From: Pontibaca salina
Lineage (GTDB): Bacteria; Pseudomonadota; Alphaproteobacteria; Rhodobacterales; Rhodobacteraceae
Length of the DNA: 64,000 nt
Reading direction: 5' to 3'
Assembly (NCBI RefSeq): GCF_016307205.1
Contig: NZ_JAEIJD010000005.1
Span: forward strand, 62,001-126,000
In this document: in pieces, positions 1 through 10,057 of the stretch
Layout: each line of letters starts with the position of its first letter
Position numbering within the stretch: the stretch's first letter is position 1
The notes under the pieces: generated by a model
What the model was told of the DNA's origin: nothing
The model's database searches: none
What the model saw: only the letters and a program-made list of their open reading frames with translations
Program-made: the position numbers and the translations under genes

Positions 1-273
1 GCACCGATGGGTTATGTCGTAGTCAGTTTTGGCTGGTCGCTGGAACTGGGCGGAATGGACGGGCGGATCGACCAGATCTATCTGCGGCGTGCCGTGCGCC
101 GGCGTGGCATCGCGACTGAAGTTCTGACAACCTTGCCGACCGCTTTAGCTAATGCTGGCGTCAAGGCGCTGCACCTGAAAGTCGATAGAGACAACGAAGC
201 CGCAATGCGCCTTGCTGCCAAAGCCAAATTCATGTCACGTGACGACATCGCCTTCATGAGCAAGTTTTTGTAA
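1..273 (+). CDS. GNAT-family N-acetyltransferase, C-terminal part
   Basis: The reading frame is open through the left edge, so the true start and N-terminus lie outside the window. The visible 90 or so residues carry the acetyl-CoA binding region of GNAT acetyltransferases: a beta strand (DQIYLRRAVR) followed by the R-x-x-G-I-A loop that holds the pyrophosphate, then the helix and a strand ending in LHLKVDRDNEAAMRLAAKAKF, typical of motif B. Substrate cannot be inferred. An intrinsic terminator lies 11 bases after the stop, so this is the last gene of its transcript. Confidence 0.75.
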   Translation, partial: APMGYVVVSFGWSLELGGMDGRIDQIYLRRAVRRRGIATEVLTTLPTALANAGVKALHLKVDRDNEAAMRLAAKAKFMSRDDIAFMSKFL

Positions 274-283
274 CACGCTGTCG

Positions 284-308
284 AAAAAGGCAGTTTCTTG
301 CCTTTTTT
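284..308 (+). terminator. Intrinsic terminator after the GNAT gene
   Basis: A 9-bp stem (284-292 with 299-307) has a 6-base loop and ends in a run of T. The 5' arm begins with five A, so it could also work on the other strand. Confidence 0.75.
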
Positions 309-442
309 CCACTGCGTCTCGTCTCGCAGCCGGAACCCGCAAGCATTCCGTTGCGTTTGGTTTCGGATTCGCTAGTCTGCGAACGTTGGCCGGCCGCCGA
401 GTGCCGGCACTCAAAACAACATGAAGTCTGGAAGGAACTAAC

Positions 443-718
443 ATGAAGAATTGGTTTATCGGCATTGTCGGAGCGTCGACGATGTTGCTGGCGGCATGCG
501 AGAATATGACCACGGATCAGCGCACGGTTGCAGGTGTTGCAGGTGGTGCGGCAACCGGGCTGATCGCGGCGGACGCGTTGGGCGCCAACAAGAACTGGAA
601 GACCATCGCCGCCCTAGGTGGCGCTGCGGCGGGCACCATGGTTGCGACGAACAACCAGAGAAAAGTCTGCGCCTATGCACGCGGCGACGGCACCTATTAC
701 GAGGCACCCTGCCCGTAA
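443..718 (+). CDS. Small lipoprotein with glycine-zipper-like segment
   Basis: A 91-residue protein with a lipoprotein signal peptide: basic start (MKNW), hydrophobic core, and lipobox LAAC ending at Cys19. Glu at +2 after the Cys suggests no Asp-type inner-membrane retention, so the outer membrane is likely. Residues of about 30-65 are rich in Gly/Ala with GVAGGAATG and GGAAAG spacing, like glycine-zipper proteins that insert in or lie on membranes. The C-terminus has two Cys (KVCAYARGDG, APCP) that could form a disulfide. AAGGA lies 8 bases before the ATG. The exact role is unknown. Confidence 0.75.
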   Translation: MKNWFIGIVGASTMLLAACENMTTDQRTVAGVAGGAATGLIAADALGANKNWKTIAALGGAAAGTMVATNNQRKVCAYARGDGTYYEAPCP

Positions 719-725
719 CCAAAGT

Positions 726-757
726 CACCCGCCGCCAAGTCTATCGGGCGGCGGGTG
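726..757. terminator. Hairpin between convergent lipoprotein gene and eno
   Basis: An 11-bp perfect GC-rich stem (726-736 with 747-757) fills the 47-base gap between two convergent genes. It has no clear T run, but its position suggests shared termination for both strands. Confidence 0.6.
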
Positions 758-765
758 TAACCCTA

Positions 766-2987
<2,222 letters not shown>

Positions 2988-3066
2988 ATTTACCGCCCCT
3001 TCAGGCCGTTCAGTTCAGGTCTTGGCCAATTTCCACGCCTGCAGCAACTACTATCACGCGATGGCG

Positions 3067-3483
3067 TCACTCCGGCTTTTTGATCGGAACTCCGTATAGC
3101 TCCAGCCGGTGACCGTGCAGCTCATAGCCCAGCTTGCGGGCGATCTGTTCCTGCAACTCTTCGATCTCGGGGTCGACAAACTCGATCACCTCGCCCGAAA
3201 TCATGTCTATCAGATGATCGTGATGGTCGCGATCAGCGTCTTCGTATCGGGCTCGTCCATCCCCGAATTCCAGCCGCTCGAGTATTCCTGCCTCTTCGAA
3301 CAGCTTGACCGTCCGGTACACCGTGGCGATGGAAATCCCCGCATCCAGCGCGCTTGCACGGGTATGGAGCTGCTCGACATCGGGGTGATCGTCGCTGTCG
3401 CCCAACACTTGCGCGATGGTCCGGCGCTGGTCGGTCATGCGCAGACCCGCAGCCTCGCAGCGGGCAATGATCGACTCGGCCAT
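3067..3483 (-). CDS. mur: Fur-family metalloregulator, Mur (manganese) type
   Basis: A 138-residue Fur-family repressor: N-terminal winged helix (LRMTDQRRTIAQVLGDSDDHPDVEQL, ISIATVYRTVKLFEEAGI) and a C-terminal dimerisation domain with the HHDHLID metal motif. The wording RLELYGVPIKK at the end and the lack of the C-terminal CxxC structural zinc pairs are what is seen in alphaproteobacterial Mur proteins, which sense Mn and repress manganese uptake, rather than in gamma Fur. Binding to iron in vivo cannot be excluded. The closest downstream genes on the strand are an EamA exporter and eno, neither an obvious Mur target. Confidence 0.87.
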   Translation of the reverse strand: MAESIIARCEAAGLRMTDQRRTIAQVLGDSDDHPDVEQLHTRASALDAGISIATVYRTVKLFEEAGILERLEFGDGRARYEDADRDHHDHLIDMISGEVIEFVDPEIEELQEQIARKLGYELHGHRLELYGVPIKKPE

Positions 3484-3854
3484 GACGACTCTCCTTCCCC
3501 GATTTCCTTACGTTGAACACAGGGTTTAACGCGGTGCATGGCCGGGGCCAAGCCCGCAACAAAGCAATCTGCTGCTTGACAATTCCGCTCCAAATCGCCA
3601 ATTGGCACTCAAGCCTTGTCTTCTGCCGCGTGAGCAGGACAGAAACGGTGGGCAGCGCCCGCCAGGCCCGCTTGCCGGGCCCGACCGCAAGACAAGGATG
3701 GATGTTCCCAAAATCACGCGTGGGGCAAAGCGCGGAACCGGTCTGTGTTGGCATTCTGCCCCTGACCAGAGGTTTGTGCGCCCCCGATATCCGCCATTCG
3801 TGGTGGAAGATGAGATATGGGACGGCACTGTGCCGTTTCCCGAAAGGAAATATT
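3484..3854 (+). promoter_or_regulatory. Long leader of the DEAD-box helicase gene with paired hairpins at the start
   Basis: About 370 bases separate mur from the helicase start. A frame runs through it but has no family similarity, so I read it as leader. A TTGACA-like -35 box lies at 3576-3581. Just before the gene, 3822-3828 pairs with 3830-3836. Next to it, TTTCC (3836-3840) can pair with GGAAA (3846-3850), covering the ribosome binding site AAGGA that precedes the TTG start at 3855. The two hairpins share base 3836, so they compete or stack. This arrangement could make translation temperature- or structure-dependent. Confidence 0.45.
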
Positions 3855-5132
3855 TTGAACGATTTCGAAATGATGGGCCTGCCCGCCCATCTCAACACCC
3901 GACTCAATGCTCTTGGCCTAACCCAACCCACACCGATCCAATCGCACGCGATTCCGCATGCATTGCAAGGGCGCGATGTGCTGGGTCTGGCACAGACCGG
4001 TACCGGCAAAACGGCCGCATTCGGCCTGCCGCTGATTGCCATGATGCTGGAAACCGACCGCAAACCAGCCCCGAAAACCGTAAGAGGACTGGTCCTGGCT
4101 CCGACCCGCGAACTGGCCGGGCAGATTGCCCAGAACCTGCGCGAGTTCTGCGACGGCACGCGGCTCCGAGTCAATATGGTTGTGGGCGGACAGTCCATCA
4201 ACCCGCAGATCAAGCGGCTGGAACGCGGCACCGATCTTTTGGTGGCAACGCCCGGACGGTTGATTGACCTGATGGATCGGCGCGCTCTGCGTCTGGACGA
4301 AACCGCCTTCCTCGTACTCGACGAAGCCGACCAGATGCTGGACCTTGGATTCATCCATGCATTGCGCAAAATCTCCGCAATGCTGCCTACAGAACGTCAG
4401 ACCATGCTGTTTTCGGCCACCATGCCCAAACAGATGAACGAACTTGGCAACTCTTATCTGCGCAATCCGATTCGCGTCGAAGTTTCGCCTCCGGGAAAAG
4501 CCGCCGACAAGGTCACGCAAGAGGTGCACTTCATCGCCAAGACAGAAAAGGTCAACTTGCTGATCGAACTGCTCGACAAGCACCGCGACGATCGTGCGCT
4601 GGTGTTCGGACGCACCAAGCACGGGTCCGAAAAACTGATGCGCACGCTGGACAAGGCAGGTTTCGCAACCGCGTCAATTCATGGCAACAAAAGCCAGAAC
4701 CAGCGCGACCGGGCGATTTCCGCCTTCAAGTCGGGTGATGTGCGGGTGCTGGTCGCCACCGATGTGGCGGCGCGGGGATTGGATATTCCCGATGTGAAGC
4801 ATGTTTATAACTTCGACCTGCCCAACGTGCCGGACAACTATGTTCACCGCATCGGACGCACCGCCCGCGCGGGCAAAGATGGCGCTGCGATTGCATTCTG
4901 CGCCCCGGATGAAATGGGCGAGTTCAAGGCGATCCAGAAAACCATGGGGATCAGCATTCCCGTCGCTTCGGGGCGACCGTGGGAAGTTATCGAAGAGCCG
5001 AAAAAACCGCGCGGCGGCAGACGCCGTCGGGGCGGCGGCGGTGGCGGCAGCGAAGCCGGCCAACCGACGCACTCGCGACGGCGCACACGGTCGCGCGGCA
5101 AGGGTGGTCAGGTGCGTTCCGACGCCGCATAG
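3855..5132 (+). CDS. DEAD-box ATP-dependent RNA helicase, RhlE type
   Basis: A 425-residue RNA helicase that unwinds short RNA duplexes, probably in ribosome assembly, RNA decay or cold adaptation. Motifs in order: Q motif near the N-terminus (TQPTPIQSHAIP), Walker A AQTGTGKT (residues 46-53), PTRELAGQI, TPGRL, DEAD at 156-159, SAT at 187-189, then ARGLDIPDVKHV and HRIGRTARAGKDG in the second RecA domain. The C-terminus is a basic, Gly/Arg-rich tail for RNA binding. I choose the TTG at 3855 because AAGGA sits 6 bases before it and MNDFEMMGL is the family start; the longer upstream frame is unlike helicases. It ends at a strong bidirectional terminator. Confidence 0.93.
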   Translation: MNDFEMMGLPAHLNTRLNALGLTQPTPIQSHAIPHALQGRDVLGLAQTGTGKTAAFGLPLIAMMLETDRKPAPKTVRGLVLAPTRELAGQIAQNLREFCDGTRLRVNMVVGGQSINPQIKRLERGTDLLVATPGRLIDLMDRRALRLDETAFLVLDEADQMLDLGFIHALRKISAMLPTERQTMLFSATMPKQMNELGNSYLRNPIRVEVSPPGKAADKVTQEVHFIAKTEKVNLLIELLDKHRDDRALVFGRTKHGSEKLMRTLDKAGFATASIHGNKSQNQRDRAISAFKSGDVRVLVATDVAARGLDIPDVKHVYNFDLPNVPDNYVHRIGRTARAGKDGAAIAFCAPDEMGEFKAIQKTMGISIPVASGRPWEVIEEPKKPRGGRRRRGGGGGGSEAGQPTHSRRRTRSRGKGGQVRSDAA

Positions 5133-5136
5133 TACA

Positions 5137-5904
5137 CTATAGGAAGGGGTCGGTGCTGTCCGACCCCTTTTCTTTGGCGTCCGACTGCAGTGGAAGCTCC
5201 AGATCAGCCCAGACCGGCAGATGATCCGATGCAATCTGCGCCGGACGCTCTTGCCAAACGCCGTGGCTGACAGCGCGCAGCCCGCCGCCCAGCGCAATCC
5301 GGTCCAGCGACCCCATCGGGCGGGGGGCCGGAAAGCTGGGCAATGGCGGCAAGAAACGCATTTTCGGTGCCATCCGGTCAATATTCGGCAAACGTGACCA
5401 TTCGTTGAAATCTCCGGCCCAGACCGTCGGCATAGACGGTAGCGCAGCACAGTGTTCCGCAAGATGGTGCACTTGCTGGAACCGGTGCCGCCCGATCAGC
5501 CCCAGATGCAGCCCGACCACCCGCAGCGGCCCCTGCGCGGTGGCAAATTCGGCCCGGATCGCGCCGCGGGGCTCCAGCCCCGGCAGCGTAATGTGATGCA
5601 TCTCAATGAGTTCCAGCCCCCTATTTGAGCGCCAGATCACGGCGTTGCCATGCCAGCCGAGCGAGCCTGCACCGCCGAAATCCGCGATCTCCCAGCCAGC
5701 TTCGTCCAGTACGAAATGTGGCAATGCAGCCGGACGCGGCGGCAAACGCTTGTCGGCCTCTTGCAGCACCACGATGTCGGCACTGATCCCGCTCAAAACC
5801 TGTAGAATACGGCGCGGCAGGCGACGCATATCCAACCCGACGCATTTTTGCACATTGTAGCTGGCCAGCCGCAGCAGTTCGGGAGGTTTTACAGGTCGGG
5901 TCAT
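5137..5904 (-). CDS. Endonuclease/exonuclease/phosphatase (EEP) family protein
   Basis: About 255 residues with the DNase I/exonuclease III fold. Visible motifs: ASYNVQKC (strand 1 with Asn), VVLQEADKRLP (catalytic Glu), WAGDFNEWSRL (Asp/Asn), and IASDHLPVWADLEL (Asp-His at the C-terminus). The family includes nucleases, inositol phosphatases and sphingomyelinases, so the substrate is unknown. No signal peptide is evident, which points to the cytoplasm. I prefer the ATG at 5904, which has AGGAGAGGA 12 bases before it; an in-frame ATG at 5937 would add 11 residues. The last residues are encoded within a terminator hairpin. Confidence 0.82.
   Translation of the reverse strand: MTRPVKPPELLRLASYNVQKCVGLDMRRLPRRILQVLSGISADIVVLQEADKRLPPRPAALPHFVLDEAGWEIADFGGAGSLGWHGNAVIWRSNRGLELIEMHHITLPGLEPRGAIRAEFATAQGPLRVVGLHLGLIGRHRFQQVHHLAEHCAALPSMPTVWAGDFNEWSRLPNIDRMAPKMRFLPPLPSFPAPRPMGSLDRIALGGGLRAVSHGVWQERPAQIASDHLPVWADLELPLQSDAKEKGSDSTDPFL
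5144..5169. terminator. Bidirectional intrinsic terminator overlapping the EEP gene end
   Basis: A 10-bp perfect stem (5144-5153 with 5160-5169) with a 6-base loop is followed by TTCTTT on the plus strand and preceded by A-rich sequence. It stops the helicase transcript, yet it lies inside the last codons of the oppositely oriented EEP gene, whose stop is at 5137-5139. Confidence 0.8.
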
Positions 5905-6072
5905 AGCGAACGGCGATCCTCTCCTAGCGGGATGCAAACTATGTGACCAAAGCCGGCACCGCTGGCAAGCCCTGACATACCCGCCCGGCTGGCTGTCTCC
6001 GGCCGGAAGAATCGACTCTCATGTTCGGGTCGCGCTTGATCTGGTCAATCCGTGCTGCGCATGTGACTGGCG

Positions 6073-6139
6073 CGACGGGGCGCTGCCCCATCGCCTTGCG
6101 GCGATTCCCCCGGGGGGTATTTCTGACCAGAAAGAGCCA
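6073..6139 (-). repeat. Post-stop repeat, copy A (after selO)
   Basis: In the sense direction of selO this reads GGCTCTTTCTGG, then AAATACCCCCCGGGGG, a small stem, and a hairpin GGGGCAGCGCCCC. It starts directly after the selO stop. Similar units occur at 28754, 33898 and 57448. Confidence 0.7.
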
Positions 6140-7558
6140 TCAGGTACCGCAGAAGGTGGCCGGCACGACCTCATCCGGAGTGGGCGGGCGCATTAGGTCG
6201 TCATCGTCGGGTTGGTCGTCATAGGGCCGCGCCAGCACTGCGTTCAGGCGGTGGAAAGGCGCGTAATCACCCCTGAGGGCGGCATCGATCATCTGTTCGA
6301 TCCGATGGTTGCGCGGGATGAAGGCAGGATTGGCCGCCTGCAGGGTTTTTGTGGGGTCCGGTTCGGTGCTCAGACGGACGCGCCAAGTTTCTGCCCAAGC
6401 GTCAAAAGCAGCGGGATCGGTGAACTGATCGCGCGCTGTTTTGGTGCCCAGCGCCCGGAACGTGTTGGTGAAATCGGCCTGATTGTCGGCCATGATGCCC
6501 AGAAGTTCGCCAATCAGCGCGCCATCTTCGGGGTCGGGATTGCTGAGCCCGATCTTTGCGGCGAAGACTTGCAGCCAGTGGTCGCGCAGCAGCTGCGGCA
6601 TGGCATGGACGATTTCGGTCGCTTGCGCCACGCCGCTTTCCGGATCGTCCAGCTGGCGCAGCAGCGCCGTGGCCAATTGGGCGAGGTTCCAGACCGCGAT
6701 GTCGGGCTGGTTGGCATAGGCATAGCGGCCCATCCGGTCGATTGAACTGAACACGGTTTCCGGGTGGTAAACATCCAGAAAGGCACAGGGGCCATAATCA
6801 ATGGTCTCGCCCGAAATCGCCATATTGTCGGTGTTCATCACGCCATGGATGAAGCCAACCCCCATCCATTGCGCAATCAACTGCGCCTGCGTGTCGCGCA
6901 CTGCTGCCAACAGGCCCATCGGCCCGTCCGCATTGGGATAGTGGCGCTGGATTGCGTAATCGGTCAGCTGCTTCAGTGCGCGTTTGTCGCCGCGCGCGGC
7001 AAAGACCTGAAACGTGCCCACGCGCAGATGGCTCGAGGCCACACGGGTTAACACGGCGCCGGGCAGCGCGCCCTCGCGGTAAACCTTGTCGCCGGTTTCC
7101 ACCGCAGCCAAGGCGCGGGTGGTGGGAACGCCGAGCGCATACATCGCTTCGGATACCATATATTCGCGCAGCACCGGGCCCAACCACGACCGTCCGTCGC
7201 CACTGCGCGAGTAGGGCGTACGACCAGAGCCCTTGAGCTGGATATCGCGGCGCTTGCCATCGCTGCCCACGGTTTCACCCAGCAGCACGGCGCGCCCATC
7301 GCCCAGTTGCGGGTTATATTGGCCGAACTGGTGCCCGGCATAAAGTTGGGCGATCGGGCTTGCGCCTTCGGGCACGGTGTTGCCGGAAAATATCTCCGCC
7401 ATCTCCTTTGCTCCGCCGGGCGTGATGTTCAGCAATCGCGCCAGATCGGCGTTGAACGCGACGAGGCGAGGCGCTGAAACCGGGCGCGGGGCCTGTTGGG
7501 AATAAAACCCGGCTGGCAGGCGGGCATAGCTGTTGTCGAAGGGAATGCTAAGGGTCAT
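6140..7558 (-). CDS. selO: Protein adenylyltransferase SelO (YdiU family)
   Basis: A 472-residue pseudokinase-fold enzyme. Family members transfer AMP from ATP to Ser, Thr or Tyr of proteins and are linked to redox stress. Seen here: [38 protein letters not shown] (nucleotide-binding region), [13 protein letters not shown] and [12 protein letters not shown] (metal and active-site region). The protein ends FCGT, so a Cys stands third from the end, where eukaryotic SelO has selenocysteine. I start at [11 protein letters not shown], the family start; a longer frame upstream has no similarity. It is downstream of anmK on the same strand, with 46 bases between. Confidence 0.95.
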   Translation of the reverse strand: MTLSIPFDNSYARLPAGFYSQQAPRPVSAPRLVAFNADLARLLNITPGGAKEMAEIFSGNTVPEGASPIAQLYAGHQFGQYNPQLGDGRAVLLGETVGSDGKRRDIQLKGSGRTPYSRSGDGRSWLGPVLREYMVSEAMYALGVPTTRALAAVETGDKVYREGALPGAVLTRVASSHLRVGTFQVFAARGDKRALKQLTDYAIQRHYPNADGPMGLLAAVRDTQAQLIAQWMGVGFIHGVMNTDNMAISGETIDYGPCAFLDVYHPETVFSSIDRMGRYAYANQPDIAVWNLAQLATALLRQLDDPESGVAQATEIVHAMPQLLRDHWLQVFAAKIGLSNPDPEDGALIGELLGIMADNQADFTNTFRALGTKTARDQFTDPAAFDAWAETWRVRLSTEPDPTKTLQAANPAFIPRNHRIEQMIDAALRGDYAPFHRLNAVLARPYDDQPDDDDLMRPPTPDEVVPATFCGT

Positions 7559-7604
7559 GATCCCAAAATAGGCGCTGCATCGCGGAATGCCAGCGCCGTT
7601 TGCT

Positions 7605-8729
7605 TTACCGTAGCATGTCGACCAATGGCGGATGGCTGAGCGTTCCGCCCGCCACTGCCGCGCGCACCCCGGTGGTGTCGGGGCAAGAGGTGGGCAGGCC
7701 CCGCGCGACCCGCACAGCGAGATGGGCGAAAGCCTGCGCTTCGAGCATGTCACCATCAAGCCCGATGATTTCCACGGGATCAACCGGACAGTCGAGATTG
7801 TCGCGCAACATTTCCATCAAGACCTTGTTGTGCCGCCCCCCGCCAGTGACCAGAAGCCGCTCGGGCGGGTGCGGGCAATGGGCCATGCCCCGCCCGACCC
7901 CGACAGCGCACATGGCGGTGAGCGTGGCGGCGGCGTCGGCATCAGAAAGCTCGGTTACCAGTTCCAGCACCTTGGCGAAATCATTTCTGTCTAAGGACTT
8001 AGGTGGAGTTCGCATAAAATAGGGGTCGGCCAGAAATTGCTCCAACGCGCCGCTTGCCACCTGACCCTGCGCCGCCAAGGCCCCGTCGCGGTCCATCCCC
8101 TGCCCCAGCCGCGCCTGCATCAGATCATTGACCGGTGCGTTGGCCGGGCCGGTGTCAAAGGCCAGCAGCGCGCCTTTGTCCTCGGGCGCGGCACGGGTGG
8201 GATCAACCCATGTCAAATTGCCAACGCCGCCAAGGTTGAGAAAAGCCAGCGGCGCGCGCGCTTTGATCCATTGCGCACAGGCAAAATGAAAGAACGGCGC
8301 TAAGGGCGCACCCTCGCCGCCTTGCGCCACGTCGTGACTGCGGAAATCCCAGACCACCGGGCGGTTCAGGGCCCGCGCCAAAGCGCCACCATCGCCGACT
8401 TGCAAGGTGCCGCGTCCGCGGGGCTCATGCGCGAGTGTCTGACCATGAAACCCGACAAGATCGACCTCGTCAAACTGGGCAAGCAACTCGGCATGGGCCG
8501 CATCGATCACCGCCCCCGCCGCATTGACCGCCGGTCCGTGCCAGTGGCCAAGCGCCTCGCGCAGCAGTTCGCGCTCGGTATCAGTATAGGCACGATAGGC
8601 GCTGGCCCCGAAGCTGTGGATGCGGATGCCGTCGGTCTCGATCAGGGCAGCGTCCACGCCATCCAGTGAGGTGCCGCTCATCGCTCCCAAAGCGCGCACG
8701 ATTCCGCTTTTGCCGATAGCCTTATTCAT
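7605..8729 (-). CDS. anmK: Anhydro-N-acetylmuramic acid kinase
   Basis: Phosphorylates 1,6-anhydro-MurNAc released from turned-over peptidoglycan, forming MurNAc-6-phosphate for recycling; cytosolic. 374 residues, normal for the family. Motifs of the hexokinase-like fold: [19 protein letters not shown] at the N-terminus, [39 protein letters not shown] and [10 protein letters not shown] near the end. The start MNKAIGKSG is chosen because the frame upstream of it runs into the tyrS promoter region. NagZ, which supplies substrate in the same recycling route, is encoded at 20467-21468 on this window. tyrS starts 64 bases away in the opposite direction. Confidence 0.96.
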   Translation of the reverse strand: MNKAIGKSGIVRALGAMSGTSLDGVDAALIETDGIRIHSFGASAYRAYTDTERELLREALGHWHGPAVNAAGAVIDAAHAELLAQFDEVDLVGFHGQTLAHEPRGRGTLQVGDGGALARALNRPVVWDFRSHDVAQGGEGAPLAPFFHFACAQWIKARAPLAFLNLGGVGNLTWVDPTRAAPEDKGALLAFDTGPANAPVNDLMQARLGQGMDRDGALAAQGQVASGALEQFLADPYFMRTPPKSLDRNDFAKVLELVTELSDADAAATLTAMCAVGVGRGMAHCPHPPERLLVTGGGRHNKVLMEMLRDNLDCPVDPVEIIGLDGDMLEAQAFAHLAVRVARGLPTSCPDTTGVRAAVAGGTLSHPPLVDMLR

Positions 8730-8792
8730 GGCCTTTTCCTTTGCCCGACTGCCGCCTATACACTGCCCCGCAATCAAAGCCAGAGGCAAGCC

Positions 8793-10046
8793 ATGACCTA
8801 TCATCCAAAATCGGAATTCCTGCGTGTGATGATCGAACGCGGCTATCTCGCCGACTGCACCGATTTGCAGGGGCTGGACGATGCGCTGATGGCCGGAGTC
8901 GTGCCGACCTATATTGGCTATGACGCCACGGCAAAATCGCTACATGTGGGGCATCTGTTGAACATCATGATGCTGCGCTGGCTGCAAAAAACCGGACACA
9001 AGCCGATCACTCTGATGGGCGGCGGCACCACGAAGGTGGGCGATCCGTCGTTCCGCGCCGATGAGCGCCCGCTGCTGACGACCGAGCAGATCGACGAAAA
9101 TATCACAGGTATGAAACAGGTATTTGCCAAATACCTAACCTATGGCAACGGTGCGACCGATGCGCTGATGCTGGACAATGCCGAATGGCTGAGCGATCTG
9201 AACTATTTGGAATTCCTGCGCGACATCGGGCGCCATTTCAGCGTCAATCGGATGCTGTCCTTTGAATCGGTGAAATCGCGGCTCGACCGGGAACAATCGC
9301 TGTCGTTCCTCGAATTCAACTACATGATCCTGCAAGCCTATGATTACTTGGAACTGAACCGCCGCTATGGCTGCCGGTTGCAGATGGGTGGCTCGGATCA
9401 GTGGGGCAATATCGTCAACGGCATCGACCTGACCCGCCGGGTTCTGGACCATGAAATTTACGGGCTGACCTCGCCGCTGCTTTCGACCAGCGACGGGCGC
9501 AAGATGGGCAAATCAGCGGGCGGCGCGATCTGGCTGAACACGGACAAGCTCTCACCGTACGAATTCTGGCAATTTTGGCGCAACACCACCGATGCGGATG
9601 TCGGGCGGTTTTTGAAGCTTTACACCGAACTGCCGCTTGATGAATGTGAGCGTCTAGGCACCCTGAAGGGGTCTGAGATCAATGCCGCCAAGATCCGGCT
9701 CGCCAATGAAGTCACGACGCTGTGCCATGGTGCAGAGGCCGCGGCCGCAGCCGAAGCCACGGCCCGCGAGGTGTTCGAGAAAGGTGGTGTCGGGGACGAC
9801 CTGCCCACCTTGTCGCTAACACGCGAGCAGATCGGTGACGGGGTGTCGGTCGTGCAACTGATCGTGCGGGCAGGTCTGGCCAGTTCCGGAAGAGAAGCCA
9901 AGCGCCTGATCGCCGAGAACGGGGCACGGCTGGACGATGTGCCGCTTAGCGATGCTGGATTGATGATTGATGCCGCCGCGTTGGCAACGCCAATCAAATT
10001 GAGCGCCGGAAGGAAACGGCACGCACTGGTACGGCTGGAGGGTTAG
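8793..10046 (+). CDS. tyrS: Tyrosyl-tRNA synthetase
   Basis: Charges tRNA-Tyr; class I synthetase of 417 residues. The HIGH-type motif reads HVGH at residues 51-54, and the second signature KMGKS stands at 237-241. The tyrosine-binding region includes YMILQAYDY and [11 protein letters not shown]. An S4 RNA-binding domain occupies the last 65 residues ([25 protein letters not shown]). AGAGGCAAGCC precedes the ATG. The gene is divergent from anmK and converges on the ABC-F gene; only two bases separate the two stop codons. Confidence 0.97.
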   Translation: MTYHPKSEFLRVMIERGYLADCTDLQGLDDALMAGVVPTYIGYDATAKSLHVGHLLNIMMLRWLQKTGHKPITLMGGGTTKVGDPSFRADERPLLTTEQIDENITGMKQVFAKYLTYGNGATDALMLDNAEWLSDLNYLEFLRDIGRHFSVNRMLSFESVKSRLDREQSLSFLEFNYMILQAYDYLELNRRYGCRLQMGGSDQWGNIVNGIDLTRRVLDHEIYGLTSPLLSTSDGRKMGKSAGGAIWLNTDKLSPYEFWQFWRNTTDADVGRFLKLYTELPLDECERLGTLKGSEINAAKIRLANEVTTLCHGAEAAAAAEATAREVFEKGGVGDDLPTLSLTREQIGDGVSVVQLIVRAGLASSGREAKRLIAENGARLDDVPLSDAGLMIDAAALATPIKLSAGRKRHALVRLEG

Positions 10047-10057
10047 GTTTAACCCTC
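10038..10057. terminator. Shared terminator hairpin holding both stop codons
   Basis: An 8-bp perfect stem (10038-10045 with 10050-10057) with a 4-base loop spans the tyrS TAG and the ABC-F TAA. On the plus strand it is followed by GGCCTTTTCC. It probably ends both convergent transcripts. Confidence 0.65.

Noticed and set aside
3513-3854. N-terminal extension of the DEAD-box helicase by 114 codons
   Set aside because: The extension has no helicase-family similarity, and a good ribosome binding site precedes the TTG at 3855.
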